This document shows positions 1-8,948 of a stretch of 64,000 nucleotides of DNA, one piece after another. Position 1 is the stretch's first letter. Each line of letters begins with the position of its first letter. The stretch comes from Psychrobacillus psychrodurans (GTDB lineage Bacteria > Bacillota > Bacilli > Bacillales_A > Planococcaceae). The stretch covers positions 124,001-188,000 of the forward strand of contig FOUN01000007.1 of the NCBI GenBank assembly GCA_900114885.1. Reading direction: 5' to 3'. The notes under the pieces are model-generated. The model did no database searches. It saw only the letters and a list, made by a program, of their open reading frames with translations, and was not told where the DNA came from. A program made the position numbers and the translations under genes.

Positions 1-660
1 TCTTTTTAATTTTGCCACTTCAAGCTTTAATAACTTGTTGTTCCAGATTGCTTCTACTTCGACTTGTAATGCAGGTTCAAAGTCATTTGTTTCATGGTCA
101 AAAAAAGGATCGGTAAAGATTAAATCCTCTGTGATCTTACACAATTCCGGATTTGAAAATTCTATTACAAGCGCTTTTTTCTCAAAGGGGTGAAGAGCAA
201 AATCAGAAGTATGATAAAGTGTTAGAGCTAGGTAGTTCCCTATATCTGTCGATAATTTAGGGTAGGACTCACCTTTTATCAATCCTTCACGTACGATTGT
301 GAGATGAGATAAATCTTCCATGACTGTGATAGCTAAATTTTCATCCGTTTCATAGACTTTTGGAACTAGATTGGCAGCATATTCTCCATGTTTTTTTAAG
401 GCACTAGCTTCAATTTTTGCCCTTTTTAGAGTTAGCGGCCAGCTTTCCCCTATTACTTTTGCATAGGGCAAGGCCTGTTTAATAATAACTCCACTGCCAC
501 TCGTTTGATCTGTTATAAGAAAAACATAATTTAGATTTCCATCACCAATTTCTTCGCAAGTTAATTTAGCTGTATTCGGGAACAAAGATAATTCGCTTGC
601 TAGAGAAATTGCAGATTCTGGTGTTAATGATTGATATTGTTTTGTCGCTACTACCGCCAT
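1..660 (-). CDS. mtnK: 5-methylthioribose kinase, C-terminus cut by window edge
   Basis: Phosphorylates 5-methylthioribose to the 1-phosphate in methionine salvage. The first 220 codons are visible, reading leftward from ATG at 660; the gene runs off the window. The N-terminus MAVVATKQYQSLTPESA, the segment EEIGDGNLNYVF and the following VIIKQALPY (nucleotide-binding lysine region of the aminoglycoside-kinase-like fold) fit MtnK. A GGAAG ribosome site precedes the ATG. The gene lies behind its own SAM riboswitch and is divergent from mtnWXBD, as in Bacillus subtilis. mtnA would be expected next on this strand, outside the window. Family assignment is strong; the C-terminal half cannot be seen. 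Confidence 0.9.
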   Translation of the reverse strand, partial: MAVVATKQYQSLTPESAISLASELSLFPNTAKLTCEEIGDGNLNYVFLITDQTSGSGVIIKQALPYAKVIGESWPLTLKRAKIEASALKKHGEYAANLVPKVYETDENLAITVMEDLSHLTIVREGLIKGESYPKLSTDIGNYLALTLYHTSDFALHPFEKKALVIEFSNPELCKITEDLIFTDPFFDHETNDFEPALQVEVEAIWNNKLLKLEVAKLKR

Positions 661-684
661 TTAATTCTTCCTTTCATTCTCAAA

Positions 685-713
685 ATAAAAAACCTCTTTC
701 CAAAAGAAAGAGG
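685..713 (-). terminator. Leader terminator of mtnK
   Basis: An 8-bp stem (CCTCTTTC / GAAAGAGG) followed on the minus strand by a T-run lies between the SAM riboswitch and the mtnK ribosome site. It is the expression platform: SAM binding should favour this hairpin and stop transcription. Confidence 0.85.
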
Positions 714-735
714 CCAAGAATAAGAGATTCTGAAC

Positions 736-892
736 CTCTTATCTCTCAGAAAGTAAACTTTCTGATGGAATTAGCACCGTGCCTTACGGAATCTTACATT
801 CCGGCGCATAAAGCGCCCCGTCTCACAACGGTATTACGGTCGGTTGCTGGGCGTCATCGGGCCATTATCCCTCTGCCTGCTCTTGATAAGAG
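736..892 (-). promoter_or_regulatory. SAM-I riboswitch (S-box) upstream of mtnK
   Basis: Read on the minus strand, this leader has the S-box core: GCAGGCAGAGGGATAATGGC, then CCCGATGACGCCCAGCAACC, then CACGGTGCTAATTCC, closed by P1 arms CTCTTATC (885-892) and GATAAGAG (736-743). Downstream sequence can form an alternative pairing with the P1 3' side before the terminator. SAM should repress mtnK. Confidence 0.95.
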
Positions 893-1048
893 TGCGGTAC
901 AAGTATGATGTTTGATTAGAATCCTAGCATAATAGAAAAAGTTATGTCAACAGTATTTTGAATATATATACTTTTTAATTTTCTTGTTGACAGAAGTTTT
1001 ATTGCATGGAATAATCAATATAATTTATTAAACATCAACTGAATATTT

Positions 1049-1153
1049 TTCTTATTTAGAGCAGGTGGAGGGACAAGCCCTATGATACCCGGCAACCGAT
1101 TCATTTTTGAACACGGTGCTAATTCTTGCAGCCAATAGGCTGAGAAATAAGAA
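1049..1153 (+). promoter_or_regulatory. SAM-I riboswitch (S-box) upstream of mtnWXBD
   Basis: S-box core on the plus strand: GAGCAGGTGGAGGGA, CCCGGCAACCGATTC, CACGGTGCTAATTCTTGC and a closing GAGAAATAAGAA that pairs with TTCTTATTT at the 5' side. It lies divergent to the mtnK S-box, so both arms of the salvage pathway respond to SAM. Confidence 0.95.
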
Positions 1154-1169
1154 GTTGTTAAACTATTAA

Positions 1170-1195
1170 CCCCTTCTTATTTGAAGAGGTTTTTT
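1170..1195 (+). terminator. Leader terminator of mtnWXBD
   Basis: The hairpin CCCCTTC-TTATTT-GAAGAGG is followed by TTTTTT, directly after the S-box. The sequence CTTCTTATTT can alternatively pair with AAATAAGAAG from the P1 3' side, giving the usual terminator/antiterminator choice. Confidence 0.85.
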
Positions 1196-1205
1196 ATGTT
1201 ATCTG

Positions 1206-1240
1206 GTCAGCGCTAGTCTGGGCTACATAGACGCTTGCGC
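1206..1240 (+). repeat. Partial copy of dispersed repeat
   Basis: The sequence around CTGGGCTACATAGACGCTTG matches the right end of the repeat copy at 63846-63979 with a few mismatches. Only this end is present, between the leader terminator and the mtnW ribosome site. Confidence 0.6.
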
Positions 1241-1265
1241 ATTTATTTTAGTTAGGAGTGAAAAA

Positions 1266-2483
1266 ATGAGCGGAATCACTGCGCACTACCAACTATATGG
1301 AAAATCTGGCTCTTTTGAAAAAAAGGCAGAAGATATTGCACTTGGATTGACTATTGGTTCTTGGACTGACTTAGCTTTGTTAGAACAAGAACAGTTAAAA
1401 AAACATAAAGGAAATGTAATATCCGTTACCGAATCCAAGGATATCCAGCACCCCTTTCACCCTGAAAAAATAAAAGCAGAAATTAAAATATTCTACCCTG
1501 CTGCAAATTTTTCTACTGATATTCCAGCAATATTAACAACGGTCTATGGCAAACTATCCCTAGACGGTGAAGTGAAGTTATTAGATTTAGAATTCGATAC
1601 GAATCTTTTGTCTCATTTCCCCGGACCACGCTTTGGCATTAAGGGTGTTCGAGAAAAATTAGGAGTTTATGAACGTCCGCTAATCATGAGCATATTCAAA
1701 GGAGTCATTGGAAGAGACATAGAATATTTAGCAGAACAACTTAAACAACAGGCATATGGTGGAGTTGACCTTGTAAAAGATGACGAAATCCTATTCGATA
1801 ATCCACTAACTTCTTTTGAATCACGTATTGCTACTGGACGAGAAGTATTGAGACAGGTGTATGAAGAGACAGGACATCGTACTTTATATGCAGTAAATTT
1901 ATCAGGACGTACATTTGAATTAAAAGATAAGGCCAAAAAAGCCCGAGAACTTGGGGCAGATGCACTTTTATTTAATGTTCATACTTACGGATTAGATGCC
2001 CTTCAGATGTTAGCAGAAGACGATGAAATTCAATTGCCACTTATGGCACATCCAGCTTATAGTGGAGCATTCACTTCCTCAGCATATTATGGAGTTTCAA
2101 CATCACTTGTTCTAGGAAAACTTACTCGTTATGCAGGAGCAGACTTTTCATTATTCCCTTCTCCTTATGGCAGTGTTGCACTAGAAAAGTCTATAGCTCT
2201 TTCTTTAGGTGAAGAACTAACAAAAGCCAGTAAAGTTAAACAAAGCTTTCCAGTTCCATCTGCAGGCATTCACCCGGGTCTCGTACCCCTTTTAATGAAT
2301 GACTATGGAATCGATAGCATTATTAATGCTGGAGGTGGTATACATGGTCATCCAGCCGGTGCAACTGGGGGCGGTTTGGCTTTTAGGCAGGCAGTAACAG
2401 CTGTTTTAGAAGAAATTCCATTAGTACAGGCAGCAAAACAACATAGTGAGTTAAAAACTGCACTTGAATTATGGGGGTTATAA
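1266..2483 (+). CDS. mtnW: 2,3-diketo-5-methylthiopentyl-1-phosphate enolase (RuBisCO-like)
   Basis: Enolises 2,3-diketo-5-methylthiopentyl-1-phosphate in methionine salvage. At 405 residues it has the usual length of the RuBisCO-like MtnW family. Visible landmarks are the barrel start [15 protein letters not shown], the segment [15 protein letters not shown] (the region equivalent to the RuBisCO carbamylated-lysine site) and the phosphate-binding [18 protein letters not shown] near the C-terminus. The ATG follows TTAGGAGTGAAAAA. It is the first gene of mtnWXBD; mtnX begins one base after its stop. The reason for choosing MtnW over true RuBisCO is the operon context and length. Confidence 0.95.
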   Translation: MSGITAHYQLYGKSGSFEKKAEDIALGLTIGSWTDLALLEQEQLKKHKGNVISVTESKDIQHPFHPEKIKAEIKIFYPAANFSTDIPAILTTVYGKLSLDGEVKLLDLEFDTNLLSHFPGPRFGIKGVREKLGVYERPLIMSIFKGVIGRDIEYLAEQLKQQAYGGVDLVKDDEILFDNPLTSFESRIATGREVLRQVYEETGHRTLYAVNLSGRTFELKDKAKKARELGADALLFNVHTYGLDALQMLAEDDEIQLPLMAHPAYSGAFTSSAYYGVSTSLVLGKLTRYAGADFSLFPSPYGSVALEKSIALSLGEELTKASKVKQSFPVPSAGIHPGLVPLLMNDYGIDSIINAGGGIHGHPAGATGGGLAFRQAVTAVLEEIPLVQAAKQHSELKTALELWGL

Positions 2484-2484
2484 T

Positions 2485-3150
2485 ATGAGTAAACTTGTAG
2501 TTTTTTGTGACTTCGATGGAACTATAACCAATCAAGATAACATTATGGCAATCATGGAAAAATTCGCTCCACCCGAATGGACTCCAATTAAAGAGGATAT
2601 TTTAAGTCAACGTATTTCCATACGAGATGGTGTAGCAAAGATGTTCTCTCTCCTCCCTATTGAATCAAAAGATGAAATTATTTCTTTTGTACTTGAACAG
2701 GCTGTCATCCGCGATGGTTTTAGTGAATTTGTATCTTTTACAAAAAATCATAACATCCCACTTTACATCGTAAGTGGTGGTATAGACTTTTTCGTCCATG
2801 AGCTACTAGAACCTTTCAGGCCATTTGCAGGAGTTTATTGTAATGTATCCGATTTTTCTAAGGATACAATTCACATTGAGTTTCCACATAGTTGTGATGA
2901 ACAATGTACTAGCCAAGGATGTGGTTGTTGTAAACCATCTATTATTCGTACACTTCTTGACCAAGATGCTATGAGTGTTGTAATTGGGGATTCCATTACC
3001 GATTTAGAAGCGGCAAAATTAGGAGATATCATTATTGCAAGGGATTTCTTAATCGAAAAGTGTGAGGAATTAAATATTCCTTATGAACCTTTTGAAAACT
3101 TCCACGATGTGATAGACATTATGAACGCTAGGTTAGGCGTGAAATTATGA
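2485..3150 (+). CDS. mtnX: 2-hydroxy-3-keto-5-methylthiopentenyl-1-phosphate phosphatase
   Basis: HAD-family phosphatase that dephosphorylates the MtnW product to give the acireductone precursor. The catalytic motif DFDGT is near the N-terminus (residues ~9-13), [10 protein letters not shown] is the late acidic motif, and a Cys-rich stretch ([13 protein letters not shown]) typical of MtnX lies near residues 140-152. An upstream in-frame ATG at 2464 exists inside mtnW, but the ATG at 2485 follows GGGGGT at proper spacing and gives [13 protein letters not shown], the normal family start. Its end overlaps mtnB by four bases. Confidence 0.93.
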   Translation: MSKLVVFCDFDGTITNQDNIMAIMEKFAPPEWTPIKEDILSQRISIRDGVAKMFSLLPIESKDEIISFVLEQAVIRDGFSEFVSFTKNHNIPLYIVSGGIDFFVHELLEPFRPFAGVYCNVSDFSKDTIHIEFPHSCDEQCTSQGCGCCKPSIIRTLLDQDAMSVVIGDSITDLEAAKLGDIIIARDFLIEKCEELNIPYEPFENFHDVIDIMNARLGVKL

Positions 3151-3761
3151 CATTACAAGATAAATGGGATGAACTTGCGGACATAAAAGATGAACTCGCT
3201 GCAAGAGATTGGTTTATGGGAACTAGTGGAAACCTCGCTATTAAAGTACGTGATAATCCTTTGGAGTTTCTAGTAACTGCAAGTGGTAAAGATAAAAAAA
3301 AGAGGACATCGGAAGACTTTTTGCTTGTTGATGCTACTGGAAAACCAGTAGAAAATACTCCTTTAAAACCATCTGCTGAAACATTACTCCATTGTGCAAT
3401 ATATCGAGAAACAAATGCTGCTTGCAGTCTTCACATCCATACAGTTGCAAATAACGTTATATCTGAGTTGTACGGTGATAAAGGTTCAGTAGATTTTCAA
3501 GGCATTGAACTCATTAAAGCTTTTGGTATGTGGGAAGAAGATGCAATACTCTCCATACCAATTATTCCTAACTACGCTCATATTCCCAAACTTGCGGAAG
3601 TGTTTACAACTTATATTTCTGCTGACAAAGGAGTAATCCTTATTCGTAACCATGGTATAACTGTTTGGGGAAAAGATGGGTTTGAGGCAAAAAAATTACT
3701 AGAAGCTTGTGAGTTTTTATTTCAGTATCAATTAGCATTACACCAAATACACTTAAAATAG
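3147..3761 (+). CDS. mtnB: Methylthioribulose-1-phosphate dehydratase
   Basis: Class II aldolase/adducin family enzyme that dehydrates methylthioribulose-1-phosphate. The 204-residue length is usual. [10 protein letters not shown] near residue 26 is the substrate loop; the zinc-binding histidines are in [10 protein letters not shown] and [10 protein letters not shown]. The ATG overlaps the mtnX stop (ATGA), a sign of translational coupling. The position in the mtn operon decides MtnB over other class II aldolases such as fuculose-phosphate aldolase. Confidence 0.93.
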   Translation: MTLQDKWDELADIKDELAARDWFMGTSGNLAIKVRDNPLEFLVTASGKDKKKRTSEDFLLVDATGKPVENTPLKPSAETLLHCAIYRETNAACSLHIHTVANNVISELYGDKGSVDFQGIELIKAFGMWEEDAILSIPIIPNYAHIPKLAEVFTTYISADKGVILIRNHGITVWGKDGFEAKKLLEACEFLFQYQLALHQIHLK

Positions 3762-3776
3762 AAAGGAAGATTCTTG

Positions 3777-4310
3777 ATGGCTATTATTAAAATCCAAGAA
3801 ACAAGTGAAACAATTGAAGCACAAAACGAGGTAGAAGCATTTTTAGAAAGTCAGGAAGTAATTTATGAACATTGGGATATAGACAAGTTACCAGAAAACC
3901 TTCGTGAAAAATTTAACTTAGACGACGATGAAAAGCAAGAGATTCTAAAAGCTTTCAAAAGTGAAATAGACGACATCTCAACTCGTCGCGGGTACCAGTC
4001 CGCCGATATTATTTCTCTATCTGACTCAAACCCTAACCTAGACGAACTGTTAAAAAATTTCGAACGAAAGCACCTTCATACCGACGATGAAGTTCGTTAT
4101 ATTGTAAGTGGTCACGGTATCTTCATCATACAAGGCAAGGATGAACGCTACTTTGAAGTTCATCTTTCACCTGGTGATTTGATATCTGTGCCCGAGAATA
4201 TTACACACTACTTCACATTATCTGAGGATCGTAAAGTTGTTGCTGTTCGCATTTTTGTAACAACAGAGGGATGGGTTCCAGTTTACCAAGATGAAGTAGT
4301 AGAACAATAA
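3777..4310 (+). CDS. mtnD: Acireductone dioxygenase
   Basis: Cupin enzyme that oxidises the acireductone to 4-methylthio-2-oxobutanoate plus formate (iron form), the last ring of methionine salvage before transamination. The metal-binding motif HLHTDDEVRYIVSG and the later histidine in ITHYFTL are present. A TTG at 3774 is in frame, but the ATG at 3777 lies at good distance from AAAGGAAG and begins the usual MAIIKIQ. It is 15 bases after mtnB and is followed by a terminator. Confidence 0.94.
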   Translation: MAIIKIQETSETIEAQNEVEAFLESQEVIYEHWDIDKLPENLREKFNLDDDEKQEILKAFKSEIDDISTRRGYQSADIISLSDSNPNLDELLKNFERKHLHTDDEVRYIVSGHGIFIIQGKDERYFEVHLSPGDLISVPENITHYFTLSEDRKVVAVRIFVTTEGWVPVYQDEVVEQ

Positions 4311-4391
4311 AAATACCTACTTACCCTAGGAATAAATGAATAACGATAAGGTAGTCAATTACTGCTTCTGCGGCTATTTCTTTCTAAAACA

Positions 4392-4428
4392 AAAAAAGTG
4401 GACTCATTTTATGAATTCCACTTTTTTA
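4392..4428. terminator. Bidirectional terminator between mtnD and the GNAT gene
   Basis: The stem AAAAAGTGGA / TCCACTTTTT has A- and T-runs on both sides, so it can end the mtn operon on the plus strand and the leftward gene on the minus strand. It overlaps the last codons of that gene. Confidence 0.85.
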
Positions 4429-5134
4429 TGTCTATTCGGTAAATTCCTTTTATATCTCGTAATATACATCCATTAGCCTCAAAAATACGTCTCATGGGCT
4501 TGTTATTTGTATCTGTGCTTCCCACATATACCTTCGCACCAAAATTTTTCAAGAGTTCTAATGAAATAGCATGAAATATCGTTCCGTATCCTTTGCATCG
4601 TTGTTCTGGTACAACCCCAAAGTAAAACATTCTTCCCTCATCAGTAGTCCCTTGTTCAATATGTGGAATACTAATACCGTAGTTCATTGCATTTTGAGAA
4701 AAGATAAAGCAATGGTCTCGCCACTTAACACCTATTTCACTTTCAAGTGATTCCATTATTTGATTGATAGTAAATATATTATTTTTGTTAGCTGAACCAC
4801 TCCTACATGAATCGTACAATGTAGCAAAAGCCAAATCAGTCATATGACTATCGGAAAGAGATTGTACTTGAAAGCTACCAGAACTTATAAATGGTCCTTC
4901 CAATGTCTTTGTGTATTCTACAATAGAAGACACTTTTTTAAAATGACGCTTGAAGATCCAGTCCTCATTCTCTTCATCTATTAATAGTGATAAATATGCT
5001 ACTTTTTCTTCTTTCCACTCTGCTAATATTTTATCAAATGCAATTAAGTAATCAATGTTTGGAACATAAGATACTTTTAGTTGATCCACAAGCCAGTATT
5101 CCTGATCTTTTTTAATCAGATTGAAAAGGTTCAC
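4409..5134 (-). CDS. GNAT-family N-acetyltransferase
   Basis: A 241-residue protein whose C-terminal third carries the GNAT acetyl-CoA site: FGVVPEQRCKGYGTIFHAI (the R/QxxGxG/A-type loop) and GSTDTNNKPMRRIFEANGC, typical of motif B. The N-terminal ~110 residues are not recognised and may be a second, degenerate GNAT half. The substrate is unknown. It is transcribed leftward, 24 bases after the lysine-type ABC transporter ATPase gene, so it may be the last gene of that operon. Its 3' end lies inside a bidirectional terminator stem. Confidence 0.8.
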   Translation of the reverse strand: MNLFNLIKKDQEYWLVDQLKVSYVPNIDYLIAFDKILAEWKEEKVAYLSLLIDEENEDWIFKRHFKKVSSIVEYTKTLEGPFISSGSFQVQSLSDSHMTDLAFATLYDSCRSGSANKNNIFTINQIMESLESEIGVKWRDHCFIFSQNAMNYGISIPHIEQGTTDEGRMFYFGVVPEQRCKGYGTIFHAISLELLKNFGAKVYVGSTDTNNKPMRRIFEANGCILRDIKGIYRIDIKKWNS

Positions 5135-5157
5135 CTATCGATTCCCCCATGCTGTTG

Positions 5158-5892
5158 TTAGCTTAATGTTCGTTTTAAGAAAGCCTTTGTTCGATCTTCC
5201 TTTGGATTGTTAAAGATTTGTTCAGGCGTTCCTTCCTCAGCAATTACTCCTTTATCCATAAAAACAACTCGATCAGCAACTTCTTTAGCAAACTCCATTT
5301 CATGTGTAACTATTAACATAGTAAGTCCTGTGCCCGCTAACTCTTTCATCACCTTAAGCACCTCTCCAACCATTTCTGGATCAAGTGCGGAAGTTGGCTC
5401 ATCAAATAACATAACATCTGGTTCCATCGATAGCGCTCTCGCTATGGCAACACGTTGCTTTTGACCACCCGATAATTGCTTAGGTTTAGCGTTTACATAT
5501 TGATCCATTCCAACTACTTTTAAGTATTTTAAAGCAACTTTTTCGGCATCTTCTTTAGAGCGTTTTATCACTTTTACTTGTCCAACCATACAGTTGCTCA
5601 GCACGTTATGGTTGTTGAATAAGTTAAATTGTTGGAAAACCATTCCTAACTTTTTTCTGTAAGCATGGATATCGTGTTTTTCATCTAAAATATTCTCTCC
5701 ATGATAGATGATTTGCCCTCCACTAGGCTTTTCTAACAAATTTATACAACGAAGTAAAGTAGACTTTCCCGATCCAGAGGAACCAATGATGCAAACAACC
5801 TCTCCTTTGTTCACTGAAAAATCTATATCTTTTAAAACCTCATGATTTCCGAAGGATTTACTTAAATGTTGAACTTCGATGACATTTTGCAT
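5158..5892 (-). CDS. Amino-acid (probably lysine) ABC transporter, ATPase
   Basis: ATPase of a polar-amino-acid importer (GlnQ/ArtP/HisP type), 244 residues. Walker [10 protein letters not shown] (near 36-44), Q-loop FQQFNLF, signature [15 protein letters not shown], Walker [14 protein letters not shown] and the switch histidine in LIVTHEME are all intact. It follows the permease gene by 18 bases with GGAGGAG before the ATG. The lysine riboswitch ahead of the binding-protein gene indicates a lysine or close-analogue substrate; that is inference. Confidence 0.9.
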   Translation of the reverse strand: MQNVIEVQHLSKSFGNHEVLKDIDFSVNKGEVVCIIGSSGSGKSTLLRCINLLEKPSGGQIIYHGENILDEKHDIHAYRKKLGMVFQQFNLFNNHNVLSNCMVGQVKVIKRSKEDAEKVALKYLKVVGMDQYVNAKPKQLSGGQKQRVAIARALSMEPDVMLFDEPTSALDPEMVGEVLKVMKELAGTGLTMLIVTHEMEFAKEVADRVVFMDKGVIAEEGTPEQIFNNPKEDRTKAFLKRTLS

Positions 5893-5910
5893 AGATTTCT
5901 CCTCCTTCGT

Positions 5911-6672
5911 TTAATCTATATTAGTATTACTTTTTGTTAACATAAGTTGCGGTGGTGGTTGTCCAATCATGCTATAGTTTTCTGGTCCATCTAGTTTTCT
6001 TTCTATATAACGTAATATTAATGTTACTGTAAAAGTCATGACGAAATATAAAATACATGCTATAAAGAACGGTTCAAAATACTTAAAGCTTATTCCTGCA
6101 ACTGTTTTTGCTTGAAAATATAGTTCCGTAACACCAATCACATTTAATACCGATGTATCTTTAATATTAATGATAAATTGGTTGCCTGTTGCTGGCAGTA
6201 TATTTCGGATGACTTGAGGTAAAACAACACTCCACATTGTTTGGAAGTGATTCATACCAATTGCTTGTGCTGCCTCGAATTGTCCCTTATCAATCGAAAT
6301 GACACCACCACGTACAATTTCTGCCATATAAGCACCCGTGTTAATCGAAACGATAAATATTGCAGCCATTGTACGGTCCATATCTATTCCAAAAGCTAGT
6401 GCAGAGCCATAGAATATTACCATTGCTTGTACAAGCATTGGTGTTCCTCTGAAAAACTCAATATAAACAGAAAGAATCAGATTAACTATTTTTAATACAA
6501 TACGTTTTAGCTTTCTCTCAGGCGTAGGAATTGTACGAATAACTCCTGCCAGCAAACCAATAACTGCTCCAAAAATCGTACCAATTATAGAGATTAACAG
6601 TGTCATTCCTGCTCCACGAAGGAACATCGGCCAGTTATTTGTAATCATCGAAATAATATATTCAATGCTCAT
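5911..6672 (-). CDS. Amino-acid (probably lysine) ABC transporter, permease
   Basis: HisM/GlnP-type membrane permease with about five hydrophobic segments. The EAA-loop coupling motif is EAAQAIGMNHFQTMWSVVLPQ and the region MVRGTPMLVQ-like FFRGTPMLVQAMVIFYGSAL is typical of the family. A longer in-frame start exists at 6702, but ATG at 6672 follows AAAGGAGGGAAATGT and begins MSIEYII. It lies between the binding protein and ATPase genes of the same system, separated from the former by a terminator and a dispersed repeat. Confidence 0.9.
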   Translation of the reverse strand: MSIEYIISMITNNWPMFLRGAGMTLLISIIGTIFGAVIGLLAGVIRTIPTPERKLKRIVLKIVNLILSVYIEFFRGTPMLVQAMVIFYGSALAFGIDMDRTMAAIFIVSINTGAYMAEIVRGGVISIDKGQFEAAQAIGMNHFQTMWSVVLPQVIRNILPATGNQFIINIKDTSVLNVIGVTELYFQAKTVAGISFKYFEPFFIACILYFVMTFTVTLILRYIERKLDGPENYSMIGQPPPQLMLTKSNTNID

Positions 6673-6689
6673 ACATTTCCCTCCTTTCT

Positions 6690-6911
6690 TAGAAAAGCAC
6701 AAGCGCCTATGCTTTGGAAGTCAGTCTAAGTTCGCGACATCGTGGTGCTCCTGCGCAAAGCTCGTCGCAAAATAAAAAAACATTTCGCAACGACTGACTG
6801 ACCCACATCCTGTGACCCTCAGACAATCGCTGGAAGGATTTCACGTAAAGGCGACCTTTGCCTTTGCTGAAGTTCTGAAGCAACTCGAGGGGCTAGGCGC
6901 TTGAGCTAGAC
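6690..6911 (-). repeat. Dispersed repeat, long copy with internal extra sequence
   Basis: Read on the minus strand, it matches the copy at 63846-63979: both contain AGCGCCTAGCCCCTCGAGT, then an AAAGGCAAAG segment, CCTTTACGTGAAATCCTTCC and a terminal GGCGCTTG next to CTTTTCT. This copy has about 100 extra bases (roughly 6708-6820) inside the right third. It sits inside the lysine-transporter operon, between binding protein and permease. Confidence 0.75.
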
Positions 6912-6932
6912 AGATAATTAGTAAAATTATTA

Positions 6933-6963
6933 TAAAAACCGACTGCAAAGAGATGCAGCCGGT
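6933..6963 (-). terminator. Terminator after the binding-protein gene
   Basis: The stem ACCGGCTGCA / TGCAGTCGGT with a 6-base loop, then TTTTTA on the minus strand. It lies between the binding protein and permease genes and may attenuate, so that binding protein is made in excess over the membrane parts. Confidence 0.85.
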
Positions 6964-6975
6964 ATCACTTCATCC

Positions 6976-7833
6976 TTATTCCGCCGCTGGTTGGTTATTA
7001 ATGGCAGCATCCATAATTTCTTGTCGCTCTTCTTCAGAGATTTCCGCTAAAATTTTATTTATTTCCTCTGTTAACTCACTACCTTTTTTCAAACCTACTG
7101 CTACCGCTGTTTCTTCTTCTTTTGCTTTAAATCCTTCTGTGAACTCCACCATTGCAAAGTTTTCGTTTGCAGAAGAAGCACTAATTCCTTCTGGGCGCTC
7201 TGATACATAGCCATCAATAACTCCAGATTCCAAAGCTACACGCATCGCTGAGAAATTATCAGATGCAGGTTGTTTTTGAACATCTTTAATTTGATCGATT
7301 ACACCATAATGTGATGTATTCAGCTGACCTGTAATTTTAGCACCACTAAAATCTTGAATAGAAGTAGCCCCTTCAAAAGGACCACCTTTTTTCACAACCA
7401 TAACAAAGTTAGATGTGTAGTAATTTTCCGAGAAGTCGATTGTTTCTTTACGTTCTACTGTAGGTGACATTCCCGCTATGATTGCATCGATTTTATCTGA
7501 TTGCAATGATGGTACAAGCCCATCCCATTCTGTTTTGACGATTACTAATTCTTTTCCTAACCCGTCTGCAATACGTTTAGCAATTTCAACATCATAACCA
7601 CCGGCATATTCTGCGTTTCCATCAATCTTCACTCCACCATTGGAATCATCCAGTTGTGTCCAGTTAAAAGGTGCATAACCAGCCTCTAAACCTACTGTAA
7701 ATGTGTCTGCTGCTACTTCCTTATTAGAATTATCAGATGAAGATCCTGAAGTCTCTGTAGCATCCGTTCCACATGCTGCTAATAAAAATAATAAGCTTGC
7801 GAATATCGTTAAAAATACTAATCTCTTTTTCAT
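6976..7833 (-). CDS. Amino-acid (probably lysine) ABC transporter, substrate-binding lipoprotein
   Basis: 285-residue family-3 solute-binding protein. The signal peptide ends in the lipobox LLAACG (Cys at residue 21), so it is anchored outside the membrane. Domain landmarks are TFTVGLEAGYAPFNW, GGYDVEIAKRIADGLGKEL, DAIIAGMSPTVERKETIDFS and YVSERPEG. AAGGGGAG precedes the ATG. It is the first gene after a lysine riboswitch, which is the main evidence for lysine as ligand. The amino-acid class is certain from the fold; lysine is inferred. Confidence 0.9.
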   Translation of the reverse strand: MKKRLVFLTIFASLLFLLAACGTDATETSGSSSDNSNKEVAADTFTVGLEAGYAPFNWTQLDDSNGGVKIDGNAEYAGGYDVEIAKRIADGLGKELVIVKTEWDGLVPSLQSDKIDAIIAGMSPTVERKETIDFSENYYTSNFVMVVKKGGPFEGATSIQDFSGAKITGQLNTSHYGVIDQIKDVQKQPASDNFSAMRVALESGVIDGYVSERPEGISASSANENFAMVEFTEGFKAKEEETAVAVGLKKGSELTEEINKILAEISEEERQEIMDAAINNQPAAE

Positions 7834-7894
7834 CTAAATTACTCCCCTTTATTCTTAATGTATGTTCTTACCTATAAAAAAAGACAACTTGTAC

Positions 7895-7922
7895 AAAAAA
7901 AGACCTGAGATGAACTCAGGTC
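7895..7922 (-). terminator. Leader terminator of the lysine riboswitch
   Basis: The perfect stem GACCTGAG / CTCAGGTC with the loop between is followed by a T-run on the minus strand, between the lysine aptamer and the binding-protein start. Confidence 0.9.
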
Positions 7923-7960
7923 GCAATATGTATAGTTGCCCTTAATCCTCTACTTGTCCC

Positions 7961-8143
7961 AAATGAGATAGCACACCATTATAAACAGGGATGTTCATAA
8001 TGGACAGTCCTGCAATTATTAACTGCAGACCCAGCAAGTAATATCGAGAAATATTACAAACTTCGGCGACATTTCCTTCTCCATAGAATCATAGCTTCTC
8101 AAACTCCACTAAGGACTGTTAAATATCGCGCCTCTACCTCACT
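7961..8143 (-). promoter_or_regulatory. Lysine riboswitch (L-box)
   Basis: On the minus strand the leader has the L-box signatures in order: AGTGAGGTAGAGGCGCGA, GGAAATGTCGCCGAAG, CTTGCTGGGTCTGCAG, GGACTGTCCATTATG and GTGCTATCTCATT. P1 forms between AGTGAGGTAG and CTATCTCATT. With the terminator at 7895-7922 it should shut the transporter operon when lysine is abundant. Confidence 0.93.
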
Positions 8144-8587
8144 ATACTAAGTGAGGTCGTATTCAATTATGTTTCATAGTCTACATTAGACATACTTATC
8201 TGTCAACTGACTCTCGAAAAAACTATTTATACGTTGAGATTAATAGCTACATGATCAGATATACCAATTTTAGAGTAAAGATACTGCTAATGATTCTTCT
8301 AAAAAGATTCAAATTGATAAACATTTCCATAGTTGTTATTTACTTATCTGGCGTTCGGATAGGACTATCTAGTTTTGGATTCAATTAATTCCTATGGATA
8401 AACTTATCGGTACTATCCTTCTTGAAACAAGACAAGATTTCTACTGCATAAGAAAAATTAATTTTGGATTGTGGGCTTACGTAATCTATTTGGTAAGTTA
8501 AATCGTCAATAGAGGGATAACCAATTTTTTGAAAGTAGAAGTAATTGTGGAAAATAAACTAAAAAATTATATTATGATTTACATGAA
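8144..8587. other. Intergenic stretch without recognised feature
   Basis: About 440 AT-rich bases upstream of the lysine leader. The CCTCACT/AGTGAGG inverted pair next to 8137-8155 is part of, or adjacent to, the riboswitch P1 region. No gene, RNA or repeat was recognised in the rest. Confidence 0.4.
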
Positions 8588-8633
8588 AAAAGTAATCCAT
8601 TTTTTGAGTTAGCACTCGGGATGGATTACTTTT
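8588..8633. terminator. Bidirectional terminator downstream of yvrJ-like gene
   Basis: The 13-bp perfect stem AAAAGTAATCCAT / ATGGATTACTTTT with a 20-base loop has T-runs on both strands. It lies downstream of the small leftward genes. Confidence 0.8.
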
Positions 8634-8766
8634 CACTTCTGTCATTTTCGTTAAAGAAAATCGTAGGTTCAGAGTGAAAATAAGCTTAACTTCCATTCTT
8701 AAAAAAGAGTTTTTTCTCTAGCAATTTATATAATCAACAGGATATCAGTTTCATCCATGTTACATG

Positions 8767-8931
8767 TTACTTTCTTTTTTCAATGCTATTGTTAACAACA
8801 TTTGCTATATTGTGAATGGTATTTTCTAGAGCGTCTATTTTATTTTCAAATCGATGCAATAAGTAAATAGTGACTACAATGGGAAATCCAAAGTTTCCAA
8901 TTAGTTGTACAATGTTTCCCTCGCCAATCAT
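8767..8931 (-). CDS. YvrJ-family small membrane protein
   Basis: A 54-codon gene starting MIGEGNIVQLIGNFGFPIV and continuing with a single hydrophobic segment (TIYLLH) and an amphipathic, probably coiled C-terminal tail (FENKIDALENTIHNIANVV). The NFGFPIVVT-YLLHRxE pattern is the hallmark of the YvrJ family, whose function is unknown. AAAGGGGG precedes the ATG at good spacing. Related genes are often grouped with other tiny genes; one candidate is at 8949-9050. A terminator follows at 8588. Confidence 0.8.
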   Translation of the reverse strand: MIGEGNIVQLIGNFGFPIVVTIYLLHRFENKIDALENTIHNIANVVNNSIEKRK

Positions 8932-8948
8932 GCGTTATCCCCCTTTCT

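Noticed and set aside
597-908. 103-residue open frame on the plus strand
   Set aside because: It lies fully antisense to the SAM riboswitch and the start of mtnK; the encoded text has no family features.
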